A stretch of 64,000 nt of DNA from JAKFDK01 sp036676195 (GCA_036676195.1 JAKFDK010000056.1:57434-121433); one strand, 5' to 3'; positions 17,646 to 26,448 are shown, counted from the first letter of the stretch. Made by a program: numbers and translations. Notes: generated by a model from the sequence alone, not told the origin.

Positions 17646-18134
17646 TTACGCAGTGCAAGGCGTGAAGATTCCATTAGACGGTTGGACAAGCAATTCCTTT
17701 ACACGAGCCTGTCCGCCAGTTCCTGCGCCCGTGCACAGTGCTCCTGCGCCCGTGCACAGTGCTCCTGCGCCGCCGGCGCCGTCAGCGTCTCGGCCAACGC
17801 CGCCAGGGTGCCCCTGACCACCGACCCTGACCGGCTTGCGCCTGATCACCTGTCGCTTCAGTTCGTCCACCGCGGCCAAATGCTCGCTCTTCTCTACGAC
17901 CGGCAGCGCGGGATCATCCTGAATGACCGCCCGTAACAGGTCCAGGGCTGCGACCAGGTCCGATTGCTCCGGCGCCGCCCGGGCCTCTTCGCCGAGGGCA
18001 TTGGCCCGCAACTTGTCGGCCCAGGCACGCTCCAATTCCCACTGATCCCGTGCGTGCTCCATCACTTCAATCTGGGCCTCTGCCATGTCTGTAGGAATCA
18101 GGCCGGCCCTGACCATCTCCCGATGGGCCGCCAC
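17646..18134 (-). CDS. Hypothetical helical protein with a 7-residue tandem repeat
   Basis: Not recognised. The frame runs from 18134 (ORF start) to 17646, but it is open upstream to about 18230. There, AAGGAG lies nine bases before a CTG at 18191, so the real start may be non-canonical or the 5' end may be lost where the MFS relic abuts. The protein is rich in charged helices (MEHARDQWELERAWADKL), then Gly/Ala-rich with two copies of CTGAGAL-like units encoded by 21-bp repeats. It is the first gene of the operon with the two genes downstream. Confidence 0.4.
   Translation of the reverse strand: MAAHREMVRAGLIPTDMAEAQIEVMEHARDQWELERAWADKLRANALGEEARAAPEQSDLVAALDLLRAVIQDDPALPVVEKSEHLAAVDELKRQVIRRKPVRVGGQGHPGGVGRDADGAGGAGALCTGAGALCTGAGTGGQARVKELLVQPSNGIFTPCTA
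17721..17771. repeat. 21-bp tandem repeat, 2.4 copies
   Basis: Two exact copies of a 21-bp unit beginning TCCTGCGCCCGTG, plus 9 bases of a third copy. They lie in frame within the hypothetical gene 17646-18134. The length is a multiple of three, so copy-number slippage would keep the frame. Confidence 0.85.
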
Positions 18135-18184
18135 TTCGGTGAGTTGGTGCTGGATGTGCGCCTGGCAAAACGTGATATAGCGGT

Positions 18185-19101
18185 CGGCCAGGTAAACCTG
18201 CTCCTTGCCGGACTGGAGATGCCCGCCTCACAGGCTTTCGTCGGTGACCTTGCCGGCATGGGTCAGGTGCAGCAGGCCATGATCCTCGGAACGATCATTA
18301 TTCAGATCAGTCGTGGCCGGCCCCCCGCTGGCCGGTTGGGTCATGGGCACCCTGGGCGCGGTGCCCGCCTTCTGGCTCAACGGCGCCAGCTTTCTGGCCG
18401 TGGTCGGCAGCCTCCTGGTTCTGCGCGCCCAGCAGGTAAAGAGCCCCGCCGGTGAGGGTCGGCAGGGCGGGTTGCGGGAAGGGTTCCGGTACGTTGCCGC
18501 ACAGCCACGGATCCTGGATCTGTTGCTCTTCACCGGACTCCTGACCTTTTTCCTGTTTACCATCGGCCAACTGCTCCCTGCCCTCGTCAGCCGCAATCTG
18601 CACAGCGGCGCCGAATCCTTCGGCCTGCTGATGGGTGCAAGCGGCGCGGGCGCGCTGGTCAGCGGCGCCGCCTTCCTGCCGCTGGTGCGGCGCATGCGCC
18701 GGGTCGGCCTGGTGCTGAGCGTCGCTGTGGCCTGGTCCGGAGCCTGGATCGTGCTGGTGGCGATTTCACCCTGGATGTGGCTCTCGCTCACGGCCATGTT
18801 CTTCGGCAGCTTTGGGGCGCCCGTGGTCATGAGCAGTGCCGGCGGCCTGCTGGAAGTGCTCGCCCCACCCACCATGCGCGCCCGGGTGCTCAGCATCTGG
18901 TTCATGGTCAGCTTAGGCCTGTAGCCGGTCGCATTCCTTCTGGTTGGCTACACCGGTGAACTCCTGGGCGCCACCGGCGCCATCATTCTCAACGGCGCTG
19001 CCCTCGTCCTTGGTCCGGTCGCCCTGCTGATTTTGCGCCCGGGCCTGCGGAATTGGCAACCGGCAATGGCGCCGGATCAGGGCGACTTGGCCAGAGGGTA
19101 G
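18185..19101 (+). pseudogene. MFS transporter remnant (EntS/MFS_3 type)
   Basis: Pieces of one transporter are readable in order: LLLAGLEMPASQAFVGDL (18185-18310) in one frame, then VGPPLAGWVMGTLGAVPAFW in another. The reading runs to an in-frame TAG at 18922, beyond which VAFLLVGYTGELLGATGA continues to a final stop at 19099. The N-terminal third is missing. The sequence resembles MFS_3/enterobactin-exporter proteins. A frameshift near 18313, an internal stop and 5' truncation mean it is not functional. Confidence 0.8.
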
Positions 19102-19110
19102 CCGCAGCCC

Positions 19111-19860
19111 CTAAAACGCCGGCGATCCCCGGTCCGGGGCCGGTTCCAGGGTGAGCAGATCCTCTTCGTAATCCCGCAGGCGGTCCAGCACCTCCCGCAG
19201 TTCCCGGGTCAGCCCAGGCCCGGCAACCAGCTCGGCGCCAACGGCCAGGGCCCGGCGAACCACCGCCAGGGCGTCGGCCGGGGTGGCCCCGGCGGGCAGG
19301 GTCTGCGATGGCTGCAGCCCGGCCGGCCATTCGAACAGGGCAAAGTCCAGATCTTCCAGACAGGCCAGCAGCCAGCGCCAGCGGGTGCGCGGGTCATTCA
19401 CCGTGCCCACCACCGAGTTCAGCACCTGGTAGGCCGGCGGTGCACGCCACAGCCCGTGCGGTTCCGCATCCAGGTACGACAGGAAACGGCCCAGGGCGGC
19501 GGCCACCTCCGGCCGGTCTGGCTCCAGCCGCCAGGCCGTCAGCAAGCCCTGGCCAATGCGCCAGTCCACCGGGTCGGCATGCCAGGCCAGAGGCGGAACC
19601 CCCGCCTCCACCACCGCCAGAAAGCGCAGCGGGTCAGGCCCCTCCGGCGGGCGCCACAGTCCCACGGCATCCAGCAGCGCAGAGCGGGCCAGTTCCTTGT
19701 GCCCGGCCGCCGCGGCCACCGCGGCGCACTTCAGTTGCACGTCCACATCCTCCGGATGGGCCGACCGCAGCCGCCGCAGCAGCGCCAGGGCCCCGTGGCT
19801 GCGGCCGGCTGCCAGTAATGCCTGCGCCTCAGCCAGCGATGCCTGCACCTCATCCGACAT
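19111..19860 (-). CDS. TPR-like hypothetical protein
   Basis: A 249-aa soluble, Ala/Leu-rich helical protein. The N-terminal 70 residues (EAQALLAAGRSHGALALLRRLRSAHPEDVDVQLKCA, read in pieces) fit two tetratricopeptide repeats. The rest is alpha-helical with no motif I recognise. Its start overlaps the end of the ABC permease gene by 11 nt, so it is the third gene of that operon. It may be an accessory protein of the exporter; function unknown. Confidence 0.5.
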   Translation of the reverse strand: MSDEVQASLAEAQALLAAGRSHGALALLRRLRSAHPEDVDVQLKCAAVAAAAGHKELARSALLDAVGLWRPPEGPDPLRFLAVVEAGVPPLAWHADPVDWRIGQGLLTAWRLEPDRPEVAAALGRFLSYLDAEPHGLWRAPPAYQVLNSVVGTVNDPRTRWRWLLACLEDLDFALFEWPAGLQPSQTLPAGATPADALAVVRRALAVGAELVAGPGLTRELREVLDRLRDYEEDLLTLEPAPDRGSPAF

Positions 19861-21403
19861 GGGCCTCCCAACCTTTCACCATCAGCCAGTAGCCACCGGC
19901 CAGAGCGGCAACCGGCAAGGCCACATCCACGCCCACCAGCGCGCCCAGGGGCAGCTTGAAGGGGAGCCAGGGCTGTCCGGCCCCGGTCCACACCACCAGA
20001 AAGATCGGTACCAACAGGCCGCCGATCCGGGCCAGCACGTACCAGGCGTTCATGTCATTGCTCTGCACCCCGCTGCCGCCGGCCGGCGCGGCCATTACCT
20101 CGGGCTCCGGCGGTTCCTCCCCCGCCGTGGCGGCGGCGGCGCCAAATCCGCCAATGGTCCCCGCCGCCAGAGCGGCCAGCCCCCAGGCCACCACGGTGAA
20201 CAGGTCCGCTCCGCTCAGCCCGGCCCCCAGGCCGCCGATCAGGGTGGAAAGGGCCACCGCCGCCGCCGACGGCACGAATACGCTCAGGAACTTGGCCCAC
20301 AGCAGCCGGCCGGCCGGCGTGCCCGCCAGGCGGTACAGGATGATCGCGGCCTTTTCCCCTTCAAATACCCGCACCACCCAGTGGCTGAAAGCCAGGCCCC
20401 AGGCCAGCAGGCTCAGGGCGCTCACATACTGTACAACCCGGGGCAGGGGCTGGCCGGCCATGGCCCGGCCGGCCACATAAACACCCACCGTGCCAAAGAC
20501 CCAGATCAACGTCTGAATGCGGGTAATCCGGGAGCGGCTCCACTGGATCCACTCTTTGGACAGCACCGCCCGGGTCGCGCCGGCCGGCCAGGGCAGCCAG
20601 ACCGACCGACCGGGGCGGGTCTCGTCGCGCTCGCCCAGTTCGATCACCCGGACCAGGCCAACCCGGTACAGGTCTTCCACCCAGTCCGGGCGCACCACCA
20701 GCGCCCCCAGCAGCAGCAGCCCCGGCACACCCCCGATCACGGCAACGGCGCCGCCAAAAGCTGTCCGCCAGGCCCGCATCTGCAGGGCCAGGTCGCTGAC
20801 GTTGCCGCCGCCGGAAAGGAAGATCACTGCCCAGGTGGCCATGGCCATGGTCAGAATGCCAAAGAAAACGGAGCCATTGCGCATGGTGCGCGCCGACACC
20901 CGGGCCCAGAGCGCCACCAGCAGCAGTCCGGCCAGATTGGCCAGCACCCCCACCAGCGCGCCCGTGGCCAGCAGGGCCAGCAGTGCACCCCAGCGCCCGG
21001 CCCCCGGCACGGCGGCCGAGTAGGCCCAGGCCCACAGCAGGGTGCTCCAAATGCGCATGGGCACATGTTCAATCACCCGGCCGATGAAAAAAGCCAGCGG
21101 CCGGGCAGGGGTGATCTGGAACAGCGGTACCAGCAGCCCCTGGAACAACTGAAACTGACCGCGGGAGAAGCCGGTCATCAGACCGAACCAGCCCATCTGG
21201 ACGGACATGAGCACCAGCAGACCTTCCAGTCCGGACGCGTCACCCATGGGGCGGACCCGGCGAGCCACAAAAATCAGAAACCCAATCTGAAGCACCTGCC
21301 AGATCAGGGCCGCCTTGACTCGGGAAAAACGGAAGGTCCGGTTATAGATCGCCAGCCAGCCGTACCAGGCCACCGACCAGGCGGTGCGCAGCACCCGGCT
21401 CAT
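19850..21403 (-). CDS. Large ABC exporter permease-like membrane protein
   Basis: 517 aa with roughly ten to twelve transmembrane segments and a basic cytosolic region containing LSKEWIQWSRSRITRIQTL, as in ABC-2-like exporters of the 500-600-aa class. It overlaps the upstream ATPase gene by four bases (TGA/ATG coupling), which makes it the membrane partner of that ATPase. Substrate unknown. Confidence 0.7.
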   Translation of the reverse strand: MSRVLRTAWSVAWYGWLAIYNRTFRFSRVKAALIWQVLQIGFLIFVARRVRPMGDASGLEGLLVLMSVQMGWFGLMTGFSRGQFQLFQGLLVPLFQITPARPLAFFIGRVIEHVPMRIWSTLLWAWAYSAAVPGAGRWGALLALLATGALVGVLANLAGLLLVALWARVSARTMRNGSVFFGILTMAMATWAVIFLSGGGNVSDLALQMRAWRTAFGGAVAVIGGVPGLLLLGALVVRPDWVEDLYRVGLVRVIELGERDETRPGRSVWLPWPAGATRAVLSKEWIQWSRSRITRIQTLIWVFGTVGVYVAGRAMAGQPLPRVVQYVSALSLLAWGLAFSHWVVRVFEGEKAAIILYRLAGTPAGRLLWAKFLSVFVPSAAAVALSTLIGGLGAGLSGADLFTVVAWGLAALAAGTIGGFGAAAATAGEEPPEPEVMAAPAGGSGVQSNDMNAWYVLARIGGLLVPIFLVVWTGAGQPWLPFKLPLGALVGVDVALPVAALAGGYWLMVKGWEAHVG

Positions 21404-22176
21404 CCCACCGCCTCCTCGCGCTCAGGCAGCCGGTCGCCGGTCAGGGTAAGGAAAACCTCCTCCAGGTTGGCCCCGGGCCGCCCGGCCAGTTCAGACAGTT
21501 CCCGCAGGCTGCCCACACACAGCAGCCGCCCCTGGTGAATCAGTCCGATCCGGTGGGCCAGTTCCTCGGCAATGCTGAGAATATGCGTGGTCAGAAAAAC
21601 GGTGGCGCCCTGACGGGCCCAGTCGGCAATAAAGTCCTTGACCTCGCGGGCGGCCCGAGCGTCCAGGCCATTGGTCACCTCGTCGAGCATCAGCACCTTG
21701 GGCCGGTGCAGGAGCGCGGTGGCAATGGCCATTTTCCGCTTCATGCCCAGCGAAAAGTCGCGAATCAGCTTGTCGGCTGCGGCTGTGAGCTTGACAAACT
21801 CCAGCATTTCGGCCGTCCTGGCCTTGCCTTCGGCCCGGGTCATGCCATACAGGTCAGCCATAAACCACAGAAATTCCCGAGCAGTCAGGAGTTCGTGCAG
21901 GATCGGCGTATCCGGCACATAGCCTATGGCGCGCTTGGCCGCGGCGGGCGCCTGCCAGACATTGTGGCCGGCGATCTCCACCTGACCGGACGTCGGCGGC
22001 AGTAGCCCGACCATCATTTTCATGGTGGTGGTCTTGCCGGCGCCGTTGGCACCCAAAAAGGCGAATACTTCACCCGGCTTGACCTGCAAGTTCAGGCCCT
22101 TGACCGCTTCAAAATCTCCGTAGTTCCGACGCAAGTCCGTCAGGCGAATGGCCGGGGTACTGCTCAACGACCGCAC
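21400..22176 (-). CDS. ABC transporter ATP-binding protein
   Basis: A 258-aa ATPase with Walker A GANGAGKTTTM and signature FSLGMKRKMAIATAL. Walker B is VLMLDEVTNGLDA, where the usual Pro after DE is Val. An H-switch is present in LTTHILSIAEEL. It leads a three-gene operon with the large permease and TPR-like protein. The CcmA/NatA-like architecture suggests an exporter. Confidence 0.88.
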   Translation of the reverse strand: MRSLSSTPAIRLTDLRRNYGDFEAVKGLNLQVKPGEVFAFLGANGAGKTTTMKMMVGLLPPTSGQVEIAGHNVWQAPAAAKRAIGYVPDTPILHELLTAREFLWFMADLYGMTRAEGKARTAEMLEFVKLTAAADKLIRDFSLGMKRKMAIATALLHRPKVLMLDEVTNGLDARAAREVKDFIADWARQGATVFLTTHILSIAEELAHRIGLIHQGRLLCVGSLRELSELAGRPGANLEEVFLTLTGDRLPEREEAVG

Positions 22177-22241
22177 GCTCCTCCCGGTTGAAGGGTGGTT
22201 GTTCGTTTAATTGTACCGCAACCGCGGCTACCGTGCGCATA

Positions 22242-22285
22242 AGCCCCCGACCGCAGCGCCGGCATGGCCGCTGCGGTCGGGGGCT
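22242..22285 (-). terminator. Terminator after the DUF3343 gene
   Basis: A long stem AGCCCCCGACCGCAGCG / CGCTGCGGTCGGGGGCT lies 11 nt beyond the stop of the DUF3343 gene. On the minus strand it is followed by TATGCGCACGG, without a real U tract. Confidence 0.65.
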
Positions 22286-22295
22286 CTCCCGGCGC

Positions 22296-22523
22296 CTATT
22301 TGGCACCGGCCAGTTCGTAGACCCCGCGGGGGGTGATCCCGGCCTGCTTCAGCACGGCCTCGGCCTGCTCCCGGGCGTCCGGGGCAATGCGTACAGCCAG
22401 GCCGCAGTCCAGGCGGATGCCCGCCGGCTTTTGCACTACCCGGCAGGTCAGTCCGGCCTGGGCCAGGATCTGTTCAACCCGCAGGGTCTCGGTTGTGCTG
22501 TGGAACACCAGGTAGGTGCGCAT
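22296..22523 (-). CDS. DUF3343 family small protein
   Basis: 75 aa from ATG 22523 (the longer frame upstream overlaps the AhbB gene and is unlikely). It begins MRTYLVFHSTTETLRVEQIL and continues with a ferredoxin-like alpha-beta pattern including CGLAVRI. This is the DUF3343 'putative Se/S carrier-like' family, short proteins often next to cysteine desulfurase or sulfur-transfer genes. A cysteine desulfurase-like gene is in the same cluster. Confidence 0.65.
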   Translation of the reverse strand: MRTYLVFHSTTETLRVEQILAQAGLTCRVVQKPAGIRLDCGLAVRIAPDAREQAEAVLKQAGITPRGVYELAGAK

Positions 22524-22599
22524 GACGCACAAGACCCTCCCCGTAGGCTGCAATAACAAAGCCACCGCCCGGCACGGGTCCGCGGCGGTGGCGGGCAGG

Positions 22600-23100
22600 T
22601 CAGTCGTTGCCGGTGCGGGCTTCCTGCAACCGAACACCGGTCTTTTTCAGCAGGCGCGTGCTGAACAGGATGGTGTGGGGGTATTTCTCCAGCCCCATCT
22701 CCCGAACCAGTGCCGCCGCCTTGGCGCGCACATCCTCCCGGCTTGTCCCGTGCAGCATGGCAAACAGATTGTAGGGCCACAGGGGCCGATGCCGCGGTCG
22801 CTGGTAACAGTGGGTTACCTCCGGGTGCGCCCCCAGACGATGCCCCACGGCGGAAATCTCGTCGTCGGGCACGTCCCACACGCACATCCCGTTGGCCCGG
22901 ATGCCCAGGGCGTAGTGGTTGGGCACCGCACCCAGCCGCCGGATCACACCCTGATCTAAAAACGCCTGCAGCCGGGTCAGGACCTCTTCCTCGGTCATGC
23001 CCAACTGCCCGGCAAGTTCCCGGTAGGGTTCTGCCACCAGGGGCAGGCCCGCCTGAATGGCCACCAGCAGTTTGTGGTCAGCCTCGCTCAGAGCACTCAC
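22600..23100 (-). CDS. ahbB: Siroheme decarboxylase subunit, AhbB-like (Lrp/AsnC family)
   Basis: 166 aa: an AsnC-type helix-turn-helix (LSEADHKLLVAIQAGLPL onward), then the RAM-like domain. Conserved RHRPLWPYNLFAMLHG and ILFSTRLLKKTGVRL are hallmarks of AhbB/NirDLGH proteins. With AhbA it decarboxylates the C12 and C18 acetates of siroheme to didecarboxysiroheme, an intermediate of alternative haem and of haem d1 synthesis. The start GTG overlaps the ahbA stop. Confidence 0.85.
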   Translation of the reverse strand: MSALSEADHKLLVAIQAGLPLVAEPYRELAGQLGMTEEEVLTRLQAFLDQGVIRRLGAVPNHYALGIRANGMCVWDVPDDEISAVGHRLGAHPEVTHCYQRPRHRPLWPYNLFAMLHGTSREDVRAKAAALVREMGLEKYPHTILFSTRLLKKTGVRLQEARTGND

Positions 23101-23609
23101 TGGGCCACCTCCTCCCCTGCATCGGACTCCAGGGAGAACTTCAGCCCAATCCAGTACTCCTCGATCATGGGGCAGTTATAGGTCTTCAGCCCGGTGGCCT
23201 GTTCGATCTGCTCCAACACGGCCGTGACTTCGCCAGGAGTACCGGCGGAAACGACAAACCACATATTCATGATTTCATGATCCCGCTCGTAATTATGCGA
23301 GACCTGCGGAAAACCATTGACCGTCTCGATCACTTCGTCCAGCCGGTCGGCGGGCACAGCCATGGCCACCAGCGAGCTTTCACCGCCCATACGGCGGGGA
23401 TTGATCACCGGGCCGAAGCGGCTGAGCTGGCCTTCGTTGAGCAGGCGGCCAAGGCGGGCCAGGACCTCCTCCTCGGCCAGCCCCAGCCGCCGGCCCAACT
23501 CCCGGAACGGGCGGCTCTGCAGCGGAAAGTCGCCCTGACAGGCGTTCAGCAGGCGGCGATCCGTCGCGTCCAGATCTACAGCCACCCGTACGCCGGGCTT
23601 ACTTGCCAC
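23097..23609 (-). CDS. ahbA: Siroheme decarboxylase subunit, AhbA-like (Lrp/AsnC family)
   Basis: 170 aa from GTG 23609 (GGAGG nine bases upstream). An AsnC-like HTH (DATDRRLLNACQGDFPL) is followed by SRFGPVINPRRMGGESSLVAMAV and VSHNYERDHEIMNMWFVV, the family's conserved core with the H-N-Y-x-R heme-binding region. It partners with AhbB, which overlaps it. Neighbouring ScdA-N, cupin and CopD-like genes hint at nitrite/NO-related haem metabolism, but no nirS or haem d1 radical-SAM genes are in the window. Confidence 0.85.
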   Translation of the reverse strand: MASKPGVRVAVDLDATDRRLLNACQGDFPLQSRPFRELGRRLGLAEEEVLARLGRLLNEGQLSRFGPVINPRRMGGESSLVAMAVPADRLDEVIETVNGFPQVSHNYERDHEIMNMWFVVSAGTPGEVTAVLEQIEQATGLKTYNCPMIEEYWIGLKFSLESDAGEEVAQ

Positions 23610-23793
23610 CCGCAATCGCCTCCAGCTCGGCCAGCAGGGCAGACAGGTCGGCGCCCGAGGCAGCGCAGGCAGTCTTCAGCGCCAACCCACCCCCGCAGCA
23701 CATATCCAGACCATAGCGGTTAATGATCGGAGCTGCGGCGGGCCACTGCTTGAGGACTTCGCTGACGGTGGTTTCCGGAGTCGGAGCAGCCAT
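23599..23793 (-). CDS. ScdA-N/DUF542 domain protein
   Basis: A 64-aa protein consisting only of the DUF542 (ScdA_N) domain: TVSEVLKQWPAAAPIINRYG, then LDMCCGGGLAL. The GLDxCCGGG motif is the domain signature, found at the N-terminus of the di-iron Ric/YtfE proteins that repair NO-damaged Fe-S clusters. A stand-alone domain may act in iron or Fe-S handling. It overlaps the ahbA start, so the two are co-translated. Confidence 0.85.
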   Translation of the reverse strand: MAAPTPETTVSEVLKQWPAAAPIINRYGLDMCCGGGLALKTACAASGADLSALLAELEAIAGGK

Positions 23794-23820
23794 GGATCAA
23801 ACACCCCTTGCGTTTTTCCT

Positions 23821-24126
23821 TTACAGCCCCGGCGTAATGACCGCCAGCACCGTCATATCCGTTTCCGCCGACATAAAGTGCAACACGTTCGGCGGGCAGA
23901 TGACTACTTGCCCGGGAGCGGCGACCTGATCATCGTCCCCGATCCCAATCCGGCCCTGGCCGGTCAACACCTGCAGCAACACCGTTGAAGTACTGGTGTG
24001 GGGCTCCATCACCTGCCCGGCCTTGAACCCGAACACGACCACGCGTACGTCGGAGCTGTCGAACAACAACTGCGGTATCGGACGGTCCGACGCAAAGCGG
24101 GCCGCTGACAACGCCTCTATAAACAC
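23821..24126 (-). CDS. Cupin domain protein
   Basis: Start is set at GTG 24126, eight bases after GGGAGG; 101 aa. A single cupin barrel is suggested by FKAGQVMEPHTSTSTVLLQVLTG (motif 1, one His) and PGQVVICPPNVLHFMSAE (motif 2, one His). It may bind a metal or a small ligand. First gene of the ScdA-N/ahbA/ahbB run and preceded by a perfect palindrome. Confidence 0.75.
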   Translation of the reverse strand: MFIEALSAARFASDRPIPQLLFDSSDVRVVVFGFKAGQVMEPHTSTSTVLLQVLTGQGRIGIGDDDQVAAPGQVVICPPNVLHFMSAETDMTVLAVITPGL

Positions 24127-24188
24127 GGTGATTTCCTCCCCGGGACTTGGCACTGGCATCATGGTATATCCGCCGGCGGTCTGTTGCC

Positions 24189-24202
24189 GTGACGGCCGTC
24201 AC
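24189..24202 (-). promoter_or_regulatory. Perfect palindrome upstream of the cupin-ahb operon
   Basis: GTGACGGCCGTCAC is a perfect 14-bp inverted repeat about 63 bp before the cupin GTG. It resembles CRP/FNR-type half-sites (GTGA..TCAC) and could be the operator that controls the haem-related operon. Confidence 0.45.
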
Positions 24203-24238
24203 CCCGAGCCAGTGATATCCCCGGAAAAACACCGCACT

Positions 24239-25183
24239 TTATGAATCGGCGAAATCGTCCAGGTTGCACACCCCGCGAATGGGGGAGCAAGCCGCCCACA
24301 TCGGGCAGGCAATGAAGACACCGATCAACAGCACGAGCAGACTAAGCTTGAACAGCACCAGATAGCCCCATACGGTCGTGTACAGCGGCAGCCAGGTCCA
24401 GCCGAACATGGCCCAGGCCTGTACCAGCCCGGTAAACACAATCGTCGGGAAGACGGTGCGTACGACGACCCGAAAGCGCTCCAACTGGAAGTTGGCCAGA
24501 ATCACGGTGTCCATTGATACCCGTGCCATCCCGGCGGGTACCGCAATGAAGATATTCCACAGGGCGCCGCCCAGCCAGGCCGAGAAGGCCAGCAGGTGCA
24601 GGGTCCGGTTCAGGGCCAGCGGCCAGATCAGGGCTGGGTGCTGCAGGGTCACATCGGTGGTGGCCAATACGGCCACCAGCGCGCCGTAGGCAACCAGAGC
24701 CGCAACGGTGCTGACGTCGGCCCGCTTCGGGTCCGGGCAGCCGCCCAATCGCCTGGACAGGGCCAGCGTGCCCGCCACCAGTGCGGCAATGCCAAGGCCG
24801 ACCGTGACCGTCGGGACAGCCAGTGCTGCCTTGTAGTACCAGAAGGTGCCCAGCCCGCACACCAGCACAATGGTGCCAAGGACCTGTTCCCAGCGCCGGT
24901 GTAAATCGAGCATGGCCTGGGCATAATCCAGGGCGCCCTTCATCGGCCGGATCTTGACCGACGGGGCCAGGTAGGCCGCCCGCCAGAGCAGGGAGCCCCA
25001 CAGGGCCGCCAGAGTCCATTCCAGGGTCCAGCGCAGAACGATGGGCGACCACGATGTGACCCCAAGCCGCAGCGCCGTCAGGGTTGCCCCTGCCATGGAG
25101 GCAAAGGTAATCAGCGTGAATGCCACCTTCGGCAGCATATACTTGTCAAATACCGCTGGCATCGAACGAGTTTGGGCAGACAT
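24239..25183 (-). CDS. CopD-like multi-spanning membrane protein
   Basis: 314 aa with about eight transmembrane helices. The segment NRTLHLLAFSAWLGGALWNIFIAVP resembles the CopD/heme-exporter-like HLLA-x2-WLGG-x2 motif. The C-terminus ends in a cysteine motif CSPIRGVCNLDDF and a preceding CPMWAACSP, a possible metal site. It starts five bases after the cysteine desulfurase stop, whose stop codon is embedded in its AGGAGG ribosome binding site. A role in copper or haem-related transport is inference. Confidence 0.6.
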   Translation of the reverse strand: MSAQTRSMPAVFDKYMLPKVAFTLITFASMAGATLTALRLGVTSWSPIVLRWTLEWTLAALWGSLLWRAAYLAPSVKIRPMKGALDYAQAMLDLHRRWEQVLGTIVLVCGLGTFWYYKAALAVPTVTVGLGIAALVAGTLALSRRLGGCPDPKRADVSTVAALVAYGALVAVLATTDVTLQHPALIWPLALNRTLHLLAFSAWLGGALWNIFIAVPAGMARVSMDTVILANFQLERFRVVVRTVFPTIVFTGLVQAWAMFGWTWLPLYTTVWGYLVLFKLSLLVLLIGVFIACPMWAACSPIRGVCNLDDFADS

Positions 25184-25188
25184 TTTCC

Positions 25189-26331
25189 TTACCTCCTGGC
25201 GATGGCTGCAACCGCCTGCACGGCCCGCTCCACATCCGCTTCGCTGCTATGGAAACCCGGACTCAGGCGCATGGTGCCGTCCGGGAAGGTACCGAGCAGT
25301 TGGTGGGCTCCCGGGTTGCAGTGCAGGCCGGACCGGCCCAGAATCCCGTATTCATCGTCAAGGCGTTCCTCGACCTCGGCCGGGTCCTGGCCGGCGATGG
25401 TAAAGCTGACCACGGCGGTGCGCTGATCGGGATCGGCGGGTCCGTATACGGTCACACCGGGAATTGCCCGCAGTCCGGCCAGCAAAGCCCCGGCCAGTTG
25501 CACCTCTCGGCGGCGGACTTCCGCCACCCCGGTTTGCAGCAGAAAGTTCACGCCCGCCGCCAGTCCGGCCAGTCCGGGAGCGTTGGCGGTGCCGCTTTCA
25601 AACGCCTCCGGCCACACGTCGGGCATGTCGGCCGGGGTGGAATTCCCCCCTGTGCCGCCCTCCCGCAGCGGCCGCAGGACCAACCCTGGCCGCACATACA
25701 GAACTCCGGTGCCCTGGGGGCCCAGCAGTCCCTTGTGCCCGGCCGTGGCCAGCAGATCAATACCGTCATGCTCGGGCTGCAGCGGCACGCTGCCGGCCGT
25801 CTGGGCGGCGTCGAGCAGCAGCAGAACTCCGGCCCGGCGGGTGATCTCGGCCACATCGGCCAGCGGTTGCAGTGCACCGATCACGTTGCTGCCGTGGGCC
25901 AGGGCCACCATTTTGGTATGGGGCCGCAGAGCTGCCTGTATGGCAGCCGGGTCTAACCGGCCGTCCGGGCCGGGTTCAAGCCAGGTCACTTCCACTCCGG
26001 TCCGGGCCAGTGCTGCCAACGGGCGCCGCAGGGCGTTATGCTCAACTGTAGTGGTAATGCAGTGATCACCCGGCCGCAACAGGCCCTTGATGGCCAGGTT
26101 CAGCGCATCGGTGGCGTTGGCAGTGAACAGCAGGCGACCGGGGTCGCTGACGCCAAACAGTTCGGCCAGCGCCAGGCGGGCGCCCAATACCCGCCGGCCG
26201 GCTGCCACAGCCAGCCGGTGACCGCCGCGTCCCGGATTACCCCCGGCCCGCAGGGCCTCATCCACCGCCTGGTACACCGTCGACGGCTTGGGGTGGGACG
26301 TGGCGGCATTGTCCAGGTAAATGATCTCCAT
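25189..26331 (-). CDS. Class V aminotransferase / cysteine desulfurase family protein
   Basis: 380 aa from ATG 26331 (MEIIYLDNAATSHPKP). PLP-enzyme features include TANATDALNLAIKG (phosphate contact), a His in TTVEHNALRRP, D-A-A-Q near residue 200, and the Schiff-base Lys in LATAGHKGLLGPQGTG. The C-terminal RSGLHCNPGAHQLLGT with its catalytic Cys is typical of the TIGR01977-type cysteine desulfurase group. It would supply sulfur for Fe-S or thio-cofactors, and DUF3343 in the same cluster fits. It lies downstream of the prkA terminator, so it is not part of the prkA transcript. Confidence 0.85.
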   Translation of the reverse strand: MEIIYLDNAATSHPKPSTVYQAVDEALRAGGNPGRGGHRLAVAAGRRVLGARLALAELFGVSDPGRLLFTANATDALNLAIKGLLRPGDHCITTTVEHNALRRPLAALARTGVEVTWLEPGPDGRLDPAAIQAALRPHTKMVALAHGSNVIGALQPLADVAEITRRAGVLLLLDAAQTAGSVPLQPEHDGIDLLATAGHKGLLGPQGTGVLYVRPGLVLRPLREGGTGGNSTPADMPDVWPEAFESGTANAPGLAGLAAGVNFLLQTGVAEVRRREVQLAGALLAGLRAIPGVTVYGPADPDQRTAVVSFTIAGQDPAEVEERLDDEYGILGRSGLHCNPGAHQLLGTFPDGTMRLSPGFHSSEADVERAVQAVAAIARR

Positions 26332-26448
26332 GGCCGACGCCTCCTTGATAACGCTTATCAATGAGTCTAAATCCCCACCAGTACCGGCGGTGTGACCGAT
26401 ATCACCAAGGCAAGGAAACACGCTGCCGGCGGAAGAGCGCGGCAAGCA

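Noticed and set aside
17721..17771. 21-bp repeats considered as CRISPR
   Set aside because: Direct tandem units without spacers, inside a coding frame, and no cas genes; simple tandem repeat.
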